Of a stretch of 14,658 bases of DNA, positions 7,060 through 13,424 are shown in pieces. Each line of letters begins with the position of its first letter. The first letter of the stretch is position 1. The DNA comes from Evtepia sp. (GTDB taxonomy: Bacteria; Bacillota; Clostridia; Oscillospirales; Oscillospiraceae). The position numbers and the translations under genes were made by a program. Location of the stretch: the NCBI GenBank assembly GCA_020025735.1, contig JAHHRP010000036.1:1-14658 (forward strand), written 5' to 3'. Under the pieces are notes generated by a model. It ran no database searches and had not been told where the DNA came from. It saw only the letters and a list, made by a program, of their open reading frames with translations.

Positions 7060-7716
7060 TCATTCTTCCTCCTCTTCAGAAAAGGATTCTTTCCTTGTGG
7101 AATCTTTGGCGGTTACTTCGTCCAGATACTTATAGATCGTATATCGGGAAACCCCAAGATGAGCGGCCACGTATGGTACGGCGCGCCGATAGGAAAAGGC
7201 ATCCATGTTTTTCAGATATTCGATGACACGCAGACGATCGGCTTTGTTCATCTCCCGGGCAGGTTTTCCTACCCGGAGTAAGGCACCATCAAACAGATCG
7301 CTGATGCCTGCATCCCGAGGTTTGTAGAGGGCGCTGTGGAAATCTACCTCCGTATGCATTAGGTCCAGCAGAACCCGGTTAGCGTAGGCCAGAGGAGTGA
7401 AGTCATAGTTGATGCCAAAGCCTAAATGATAGTCCTCTCCTTTGATGGAAAAGGTGGAACTTTTGGTTTGCTGTCCGCTTGGAGTCACGGCCAGGAGATT
7501 TACGACATCGGCATCCAGATAAAGGTCTTGCTCCAGTCCGGTCACATCCAGTGTGGATCCGACGGAGCGGCCGGAAACATGGCCGTTATAGATGGCTAAA
7601 ACGGGATGGAGGGGATCGGCTAGATCGTGAATAATGGTCTCGCAATTGGAACCAAACATTTCTGCGATACCCTTGGCCATTTGATCCAACAGGTTAAAAG
7701 CTTCTTCTCGATTCAT
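7060..7716 (-). CDS. YheO/DauR-like transcriptional regulator (PAS_6 + HTH_22)
   Basis: This 218-residue DNA-binding regulator has a PAS-like YheO sensor domain at about 7-115, including TIIHDLADPLHPVLAIYNGH and INYDFTP, typical of the family. The C-terminal helix-turn-helix domain is at about 150-205, with the motif VPYVAAHLGVSRYTIYKYL at 180-198. In E. coli the relative DauR represses D-arginine catabolism genes, so a D-amino-acid or related ligand is possible but not shown. The protein ends in five glutamates (214-218) whose codons also form the Shine-Dalgarno of the dipeptidase. The stop codon is separated from the dipeptidase ATG by one nucleotide. As first gene of the operon it is likely to control the operon and itself. 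Its own Shine-Dalgarno is GAGGTGA. Confidence 0.9.
   Translation of the reverse strand: MNREEAFNLLDQMAKGIAEMFGSNCETIIHDLADPLHPVLAIYNGHVSGRSVGSTLDVTGLEQDLYLDADVVNLLAVTPSGQQTKSSTFSIKGEDYHLGFGINYDFTPLAYANRVLLDLMHTEVDFHSALYKPRDAGISDLFDGALLRVGKPAREMNKADRLRVIEYLKNMDAFSYRRAVPYVAAHLGVSRYTIYKYLDEVTAKDSTRKESFSEEEEE
7068..7073 (-). promoter_or_regulatory. Dipeptidase Shine-Dalgarno inside the regulator gene
   Basis: AGGAGG falls in the GAA/GAG codon run that encodes the C-terminal glutamates of the regulator. It is 9 nt before the dipeptidase ATG. This nested site, with a 1-nt intergenic gap, points to translational coupling. Confidence 0.8.
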
Positions 7717-7750
7717 AGGGGGTCACCTCATAAAGTGGAAAAATAAACGC

Positions 7751-7781
7751 AAAATGCCCCTCCGAATAGGAAGGGCATTTT
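7751..7781 (-). terminator. Intrinsic terminator of secG
   Basis: AAAATGCCC (7751-7759) pairs with GGGCATTTT (7773-7781), giving a 9-bp stem with A-T outer pairs. It is 12 nt past the secG stop and just ahead of the regulator gene, separating the two. I could not find a convincing promoter between this hairpin and the regulator start. Confidence 0.8.
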
Positions 7782-7793
7782 GGAAGGGACTGG

Positions 7794-8021
7794 TTACAGG
7801 CAACTGAGCGCCAAAGTCAAAACAATGAAGACAATAGCAACCCACTTGGTCCAACGAGCCAGTTTAGCATCCGCAGACTTTGCCTTATTTTTGGACAAGA
7901 AAGAGTCACTGGCACCGGAAATTGTACCCAGGCCAGAGTGTTTGCCAGACTGACCCAACACGAAAAGGATGAGCATGGCACCAGCCAACACCTGAATAAT
8001 AGAGACAATCGTTACAGCCAT
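7794..8021 (-). CDS. secG: Preprotein translocase subunit SecG
   Basis: This 75-residue protein has two hydrophobic segments (about 3-22 and 54-74) flanking a polar loop, the SecG layout. The loop contains LGQSGKHSGLGTISGASDSF (23-42), matching the conserved glycine/serine-rich SecG motif (usually LLQ-x-GKG-GLG...GG). SecG binds SecYE in the membrane and helps protein export. An in-frame ATG at 8075 would add 18 residues, but AAAGGA at 8032-8037 lies 10 nt before the ATG at 8021 and the family length is 70-80, so I choose 8021. It stands alone with its own promoter and terminator. In many Bacillota secG is followed by rnr and smpB; neither is here. Confidence 0.92.
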   Translation of the reverse strand: MAVTIVSIIQVLAGAMLILFVLGQSGKHSGLGTISGASDSFLSKNKAKSADAKLARWTKWVAIVFIVLTLALSCL

Positions 8022-8038
8022 AGTGGTAGAGTCCTTTC

Positions 8039-8077
8039 CCTTGCGCCCTAGGAAGAAAGAGATCCAAGGCGGCAAGG
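8039..8077 (-). promoter_or_regulatory. Leader hairpin before secG
   Basis: In the transcript CCTTGCCGCC (8068-8077) can pair with GGCGCAAGG (8039-8047), leaving one bulged base and a 20-nt loop. The lower arm ends right beside the secG Shine-Dalgarno (8032-8037). It could shape translation start or mRNA stability. A function is not shown. Confidence 0.4.
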
Positions 8078-8117
8078 CTTTCTTCTAAAAGATTGACAGA
8101 AAAACTGATTACATGAA

Positions 8118-8146
8118 ATGATACCACACAATGATGCTATTTGCAA
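8118..8146 (-). promoter_or_regulatory. Promoter for secG
   Basis: On the minus strand TTGCAA (8141-8146) and TATCAT (8118-8123) are 17 bp apart, about 100 nt ahead of the secG start. The boxes match the housekeeping consensus at 4/6 and 5/6. I see no strong terminator between the upstream SLH gene (stop at 8175) and this promoter, so some read-through into secG is possible. Confidence 0.55.
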
Positions 8147-8174
8147 GGTCTTTTTCTGGAGAAAGTAGGGTGGT

Positions 8175-11114
8175 TTACCAAAGTGTAAATAGGATCTTAG
8201 ATACCTCAGCCCGGGTGATGGGAGCGGTGGGCCGCAGCATACCGTTGGAGCCACCTACCACATGCAGACCAACTAGGGTGGCCACATGATTCTTGGCCCA
8301 GGCCGGGACCCTGCCTGCATCGGAGAATGCTTTCAGGTTTGCTGGGGCGTATCCCTTGGGGGTCAGGCGCCCCAGAATGGTCATGGCTTCGGACCGGGTA
8401 ATGGGTGCGCGGGCATTGGCGCGTAGGGTGCCATCGCTGTTCCGACTGCCCTGCATGATGTTTAAGGTATAGAGGGCTTTGATGGCATTGAGATCCCAGG
8501 CGGGGATGTCTTTTGTGTCGGCATAAGGCAGCTTAACAGAGGTGTAGGCATTCAGATCCAGCTTGAGCCACTTGGAAACCATGAGCGCAAAGTCGCCTCG
8601 GGTGATGTTCCGGTTGGGATAGAAGTTGGTGCTCTGGCCGTTGCCCATGCCGGTGATGATGCCAAGCTCACTAAGCCGGGTGGTGTAGGGCTTGGCCCAG
8701 TGCTTCGCCATGTCAGGGAAAGGATTGGCGGCAGTCCCGGTGAGGGTGACGGAATCTCTAGCCAGGTTGCCGCAGGCATCCGCAGCGGTGACTGTGACCT
8801 GGTGGCTGTTCTGCCCCAGACCGGACAGGGTGGCAGAAAGTGTGCCAGAGGAAGGGTCCCAGTGGGAAGGAACACGCTGACCGTCTACGGTGAGGGTGAT
8901 GCAATCAGGAGACAGGGTGCCGCGGAGATTATCGCTGATTTTGGCAGAAGCAGCGCCGCCGTGTACCGAAAGGGAAAGGGTAGGGGGCGTGTTGTCCCAA
9001 GTGTTTTGGTTGGAAAGCACCACTTGATCCATCCACAGAGTACCTGGTGCTGTGGTGGAGAGAGAAAATCCTGTGAAGGTGGCAGCGTTGGCGGGCACAG
9101 CGGCGGTGATGCGCTTCCACCCGGTAAAACTTAGGGAGGACAGAGATTGCGTCACCAGGGTGCCGTCTGCATAGGCAAAGGAGGCAGAAAGGGTGCTGTT
9201 TGTGCCATTGCCGTAGACCCAGAGGGAAATGTAGCGGTCGCTCTCGGTCAGGGGGTGTGAGGTGGCGAAGGTGGCACCAGCATGGTAGTCTGCTTTAAGA
9301 CTCTGCTTGCCGAACTGGACCTGAGAAGTGTCCAGAGAAAGGGTGGCATTCTGGGGGGTAAAGCCTGGCGTGTTGCCCTCAAAGTCAGACAGGAGGGTGT
9401 ATTTGGCAGGGGCGTTTACATCGACGGAAATGGTGACGGCGTAGTTTCCAGAGGCGATCTTGATTTTTCCGCTGGCGGTGTTGACACCAGCAGTAAAGAG
9501 GCCGTCGTTTGTAATGGTGCCGATACCGGGGGTTGCCGTCCAGGAGAAACAGGTGTCATTGCCGATGAGATCCACAGTCTTGCAGCTGGCAGCAGCAGAT
9601 AGATTGACCTTCTGTCCCGGAGAAAGTGTGAGGGAGGAGACATTCTTTCCGGTAGCCTCATTGGTGACGTAGATAGCATCGGCCTGGAGGACGCTGATGT
9701 TGGCGGAACCGGTTACACCATTGCTGTCAGCGGAGACGGTGTACACACCAGGGGCTTGGGGGGCGGTAAAGACACCGCTGGCACTGATGGCATTTTCAGG
9801 GGAGGACCAGGTCACATCGCCTGGCAGAGTGTCGATAGGATACCAACCGGTGTCCACAGCAGAGACCGTACACTGGGTAGAAGCGCCTGGGAGGAGCGTC
9901 AGGTTCTTGGGTGTGACATAGAGGGAACCTGCCTGACCAGTTGGCTTTAAATTGGAGAGGAGGAAGATGGCGTTGGTTACTGAACGAGGGACACCTTCCG
10001 ATGGGCTGTTAATGGTAGAGGAGGAGCCATAGTCGGGATAAGTGGAGACCAAGGTGGTGGAGCCGCCGCCATCCAACAGGACAGCGTTGACACAACCGAG
10101 TTCTTTCAGTCGCATGGCGACCATTTGGATGGTTGCGCCTACGCTCAGGCCGCTCTGACGACCATCAATGGTGTAGAAGACCACGCTGCCGTCGGATTTG
10201 ATGCCCACAGCGGTGCGGGGGGCAGCAGCGCCGTCAGAGATAGAAGTATCTACGACACCATTTTTTAGAATCCAATACATGGCGCCTACGGCGTGTTCTA
10301 CATTATTCCAGCGAGTGTCACTGCTGGAGATGCTGATGTCCACGGTTTCTCCGGGTGTCAGGGAACGGATGGTTTCCTGAAGCCATGCGCCACTGAGACT
10401 GGAGATGGACAGAACGAACTTACCTTTTGGGATGGCAGTGGCTCCGGTCGCTTCGATGACTTTTTCCACTGTGCAGGGGACAGTAGAGCCGATTTTCAGA
10501 TCACCCGAGGGGGAAAGGATGACATCGACCCCTTTTTTGGTATTGGTAGTAGTAGGCCCAAAGTCATCGGTGAACAAATAGAAGCCGTTGGCAGAGCGGG
10601 TCTTGTTGATGTCAGCGATTTTTAAAGCATAGCCTTTCATTTTTGCCGTCAGATTTAGATTGGGGGTACCAATAATAGCGGAACCATCGGGATAAAAACC
10701 AAGGGCATGCAGGTAGGAGGCCGAAGAGCGGAGGATACCATCTGTGAGGACGATGCCTAAGGGGTCACCAGTGGCCATAACGAAGTAGTCGCCATTGATG
10801 CCGCTGAGGACCCGGCGGCCGTTGGACTCTAAACTCTTAGCCATTTTGTAAACGCTTTGCTTGGTTTGCACATAGGTGCCGTAGCTAACCACAGGGGAGA
10901 GACTTTGGGAAGGGCTGTAAGTGACGTAATTTTCTGTGCGAAGGTCTGCACGGGAAGCGCTCCACATAACCTCTCGAGATATGGTAGTGTTGTCACAGAT
11001 ATTTAAAGTATATCCGTAGATTTTACTACCAAGGGCATCTGAGGCCAACGCTGTGGAGGCGAGCAGACCCGCGCAGAGAACCAGTGCAGCGGTTCGTCGA
11101 AGGAAGGGTTTCAT
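8175..11114 (-). CDS. Secreted SLH-anchored phosphodiester glycosidase family (NAGPA) protein
   Basis: This 979-residue exported protein is built in modules. A signal peptide covers 1-24, with cleavage likely after ALA. A phosphodiester glycosidase (NAGPA-type) domain spans about 50-388, with GINGDYF (105-111), RTAVGI (300-305) and LLDGGGSTTL (346-355) as its conserved stretches. Two Ig/Big-like domains follow (about 399-476 and 480-567), then a carbohydrate-binding-like beta domain (572-702), another Ig-like domain (710-794) and three SLH repeats (797-855, 860-920, 927-979). SLH repeats bind pyruvylated wall polymer, so the enzyme should sit on the cell surface. The family's bacterial substrates are mostly unknown; wall or host glycan phosphodiesters are possible. 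An in-frame ATG at 11279 is less likely: AAGGAG at 11122-11127 lies 7 nt before the ATG at 11114, and the signal peptide starts there. Confidence 0.9.
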   Translation of the reverse strand: MKPFLRRTAALVLCAGLLASTALASDALGSKIYGYTLNICDNTTISREVMWSASRADLRTENYVTYSPSQSLSPVVSYGTYVQTKQSVYKMAKSLESNGRRVLSGINGDYFVMATGDPLGIVLTDGILRSSASYLHALGFYPDGSAIIGTPNLNLTAKMKGYALKIADINKTRSANGFYLFTDDFGPTTTNTKKGVDVILSPSGDLKIGSTVPCTVEKVIEATGATAIPKGKFVLSISSLSGAWLQETIRSLTPGETVDISISSSDTRWNNVEHAVGAMYWILKNGVVDTSISDGAAAPRTAVGIKSDGSVVFYTIDGRQSGLSVGATIQMVAMRLKELGCVNAVLLDGGGSTTLVSTYPDYGSSSTINSPSEGVPRSVTNAIFLLSNLKPTGQAGSLYVTPKNLTLLPGASTQCTVSAVDTGWYPIDTLPGDVTWSSPENAISASGVFTAPQAPGVYTVSADSNGVTGSANISVLQADAIYVTNEATGKNVSSLTLSPGQKVNLSAAASCKTVDLIGNDTCFSWTATPGIGTITNDGLFTAGVNTASGKIKIASGNYAVTISVDVNAPAKYTLLSDFEGNTPGFTPQNATLSLDTSQVQFGKQSLKADYHAGATFATSHPLTESDRYISLWVYGNGTNSTLSASFAYADGTLVTQSLSSLSFTGWKRITAAVPANAATFTGFSLSTTAPGTLWMDQVVLSNQNTWDNTPPTLSLSVHGGAASAKISDNLRGTLSPDCITLTVDGQRVPSHWDPSSGTLSATLSGLGQNSHQVTVTAADACGNLARDSVTLTGTAANPFPDMAKHWAKPYTTRLSELGIITGMGNGQSTNFYPNRNITRGDFALMVSKWLKLDLNAYTSVKLPYADTKDIPAWDLNAIKALYTLNIMQGSRNSDGTLRANARAPITRSEAMTILGRLTPKGYAPANLKAFSDAGRVPAWAKNHVATLVGLHVVGGSNGMLRPTAPITRAEVSKILFTLW

Positions 11115-11121
11115 AAGCGGT

Positions 11122-11127
11122 CTCCTT
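11122..11127 (-). promoter_or_regulatory. Shine-Dalgarno that sets the SLH-protein start
   Basis: AAGGAG is 7 nt ahead of the ATG at 11114, directly before a classical signal peptide. It rules against the 55-residue longer in-frame reading, which would also overlap the promoter. Confidence 0.75.
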
Positions 11128-11178
11128 TTGTTTGTTGGTGGTTGTTGACAGGGATTCATATTGTTTTGGATAAAAGAT

Positions 11179-11207
11179 ATTTTAGCATAATGGCAGAAAA
11201 AAAGCAA
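11179..11207 (-). promoter_or_regulatory. Promoter with extended -10 for the SLH-protein gene
   Basis: On the minus strand TTGCTT (11202-11207) and TGCTAAAAT (ending in -10 TAAAAT at 11179-11184) are 17 bp apart, giving an extended -10 (TGn) site. The leader to the ATG would be about 60 nt. A T-rich spacer is compatible with a good promoter. Confidence 0.55.
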
Positions 11208-11274
11208 AGCGAAGTAAGGGAAGAATATGAGAGGGGGGCCAGTGACTGCTGTGGCGGTGGAAGATTCTGAGGGG

Positions 11275-11309
11275 AACAAGGGGGGATCGCGTTGCGATCC
11301 CCCCTTGTT
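11275..11309 (-). terminator. Perfect 16-bp hairpin, likely terminator of the 657-residue protein gene
   Basis: AACAAGGGGGGATCGC (11275-11290) pairs perfectly with its complement at 11294-11309 around a 3-nt loop. It lies 45 nt past the stop of the gene at 11354-13327 and upstream of the SLH-protein promoter. The U tract is poor in both directions (TTGTT then CCCC on the minus strand), so it may act as a barrier or 3' stabiliser as well as a terminator. Confidence 0.7.
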
Positions 11310-11353
11310 TGTGCAGGTAGACGGTTGTTCAGACGGTGTTTTTGTATGATAGG

Positions 11354-13327
11354 TTAGTGGTAGAGAGGTTGTTCTAACAGGTCAGGGTCCAGCTCCAACT
11401 GTTTCATATAGTGGAGGGGCTGACCATTTCGGTTGACGAAGCGCAAGCCCTTTAAAATGTGTTTAATAATATTCCGGCGATTGTTATTCATCTCCTCTAT
11501 ATGCGCTTGAAGAGCTTCCTCTCCTGTATCACCTTTGAACTCTATGCCTGCTTCATCGCCCATATTTTTTATCTTAGCCTGATACGCCCCTGGGAAACTA
11601 TCTGTTATCATCTGATTCAGACAAGTGCAGTGTGCAAGAGTATTTTCTACCCACGCTTCATCCACAGGTTCTCCTTTGTAGTATTGGAAGTCGTAACCAT
11701 ATTGCACATAAATGTCGTGCATCAGCACTTCCAGCAGGGCGCGTTCATAGGGGTCGGCATAGTCATCATAGGTGCGATATACAGTAGCAGTATCAAATCC
11801 AACCACATTGCCCGCCATAGATACTGGGTTTTGGCCATCTTCACCAGAGCAGTAGGTCATGCTCTCAGTATAAGGCAAGTCTAAAAAGGCTGCCAGGGCT
11901 GTAAAGGTTGCTTTGGGATTGAGTTTGCCATCTTCAAAGCGTACTAATACGCTGTCTGCAAAGAGTTTGTCCTGGGGACCGATCATAAAACTGCGGTTCA
12001 GGACTCGCTGCATAAGGACATCTGGGAAAGTCTTCCCTGGCTTAATGTTTTCCTGCATAAATCGAACTGACGCAGCATAGCTGGTAGTAATCCGCCGGAT
12101 AGGTGTAAAAGTTTTGAGATATTTGAATTCTCGGAAGAAAGGGCTCTCTTGGATCTTTTTGTATTGAGGAGAGGAAAGGATTGCGGCTGTTTCCTCTTTG
12201 TCCAGATCTAACTCAAAAATTATATTATAGAAATGGGGCTGGATGAGCAGTGCTGGAACGATGCGAGCTGCTTTGTCCTGGTTTCGATTCAGGTCTCCCT
12301 TGCCTAAAAACATTGCAACTAACATATCTTTTTCCGTTACATGGCCCATGCAATGAAGCTCTTGGGCAACAGAGAGGGAAAAGCCTTCTTCGATTACTAC
12401 TTTATGCTCGTGGTTGAGCTGATTACAAAGATTGTGGACCTCTTCCAATAGATCATCATAAATAATGGATGTGTAGGAAAGTACATTGGGGTGATCGTAC
12501 ATAATCTCATTGAAGAAATCCCCACCATTGTGGGTAGAGAGCTGAGTGTGCCAGATGAGACGATTCACTTCCCGAATCCCCACCGGCTTTACCGAGTACT
12601 GCGAATAATCAATTCCAAAACGTTCCTTGAAGTCAATAGGATATTCGGCGATCTCGTCCTCAATAAGAAAGACGAGTTTCTTCTCTTTCAGCAAGGGCCA
12701 TAAGTTTAGACACTGAAGATAGGCACAGAATGTTTCCCAATCTGTATAATGGAGATAGACATGGTTTTCCCGGCCCACCCATTCACTTTTTCGCACGTTG
12801 TCGTGAAGGTACTCCAACTCATACTGTGAGTACACATCATCGGCCAGCACAGGCTGGTCCAAGTCACGAAAAAAGTTCCGGGATACGATCGGGGTGTTAA
12901 AGTTCACATAAGGTCCGAAGATGGCTTCTTTTGTATAGAAAGGCACATAGCCATTGTCATCGTAGGGATAAAAACGAATGGGAAGTTTCTCGAAGGGAAG
13001 AAAGTCCTTCCGAAACAGGTATGGATATTTCGCAAGCAGCTTGCAGTTCTTCTCGTATCGAGTTTGGAGCATTTTTTTGTTTGGCTCATAAAATCCTTGT
13101 GTCAGGAGGTCAAGGCACATGTCAGGGAATGTACCTTTGTTATATAGGGACACCAGAATGGTGTATGGAACCTGTGGGTCCCCCTTAGAAAAGAAGAGGT
13201 AGGTGGCAGCTTCCAACGATTCCACGTCTGCAAGCCCTTGTTGTTCCAATGCCAAGGTATAAGCTTTTTGGGCAGCTTCCTTCTGACCCAATTCTGCTGC
13301 GCGCCGTGCCAGGGTAATGAGATCCAT
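11354..13327 (-). CDS. Unrecognised flagellin-adjacent protein, helical N-terminus, sulfotransferase-like traits
   Basis: I do not recognise the family of this 657-residue protein. No signal peptide or membrane segment is visible, so it should be cytoplasmic. Residues 1-70 form amphipathic helices like one or two TPR units (MDLITLARRAAELGQKEAAQ). The middle (about 115-260) is aromatic and acidic, with ENHVYLHYTDWETFCAYL near 187-204. The second half has three stretches that loosely recall sulfotransferases in the right order: STHNGGDFFNEIMYDHPNVL (264-283), a Ser/Arg-rich ITTSYAASVRFM (413-424), and VRFEDGKLNP (462-471) followed by AAFLDLPY (479-486). The P-loop-like part is degenerate, so this is a guess. 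The ATG at 13327 has GAGAGG 5 nt upstream; an in-frame ATG at 13447 would run through the flagellin terminator and stop region and is rejected. The gene follows flagellin on the same strand, suggesting a role in flagellin modification or assembly. Confidence 0.75.
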   Translation of the reverse strand: MDLITLARRAAELGQKEAAQKAYTLALEQQGLADVESLEAATYLFFSKGDPQVPYTILVSLYNKGTFPDMCLDLLTQGFYEPNKKMLQTRYEKNCKLLAKYPYLFRKDFLPFEKLPIRFYPYDDNGYVPFYTKEAIFGPYVNFNTPIVSRNFFRDLDQPVLADDVYSQYELEYLHDNVRKSEWVGRENHVYLHYTDWETFCAYLQCLNLWPLLKEKKLVFLIEDEIAEYPIDFKERFGIDYSQYSVKPVGIREVNRLIWHTQLSTHNGGDFFNEIMYDHPNVLSYTSIIYDDLLEEVHNLCNQLNHEHKVVIEEGFSLSVAQELHCMGHVTEKDMLVAMFLGKGDLNRNQDKAARIVPALLIQPHFYNIIFELDLDKEETAAILSSPQYKKIQESPFFREFKYLKTFTPIRRITTSYAASVRFMQENIKPGKTFPDVLMQRVLNRSFMIGPQDKLFADSVLVRFEDGKLNPKATFTALAAFLDLPYTESMTYCSGEDGQNPVSMAGNVVGFDTATVYRTYDDYADPYERALLEVLMHDIYVQYGYDFQYYKGEPVDEAWVENTLAHCTCLNQMITDSFPGAYQAKIKNMGDEAGIEFKGDTGEEALQAHIEEMNNNRRNIIKHILKGLRFVNRNGQPLHYMKQLELDPDLLEQPLYH

Positions 13328-13353
13328 AGTCACCTCTCGATATTCATAAAAAA

Positions 13354-13394
13354 TAGAAAAAAGAAGGTGGGCAGCGCCCACCCCCCTTTTTTGT
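13354..13394 (-). terminator. Intrinsic terminator of the flagellin gene
   Basis: On the minus strand GGTGGGC, a 3-nt loop and GCCCACC (13366-13382) are followed by a T-rich tract (TTCTTTTTTC), about 40 nt after the flagellin stop. I find no clear promoter between it and the gene at 11354-13327, so that gene may rely on read-through from the highly expressed flagellin transcript. Confidence 0.85.
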
Positions 13395-13424
13395 TTCTTA
13401 AAACAACGATAATCTGTCAGAGAA

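Noticed and set aside
8700..9134. + strand frame opposite the SLH-protein gene
   Set aside because: It is antisense to the Ig-like and SLH-coding region and has no start signals.
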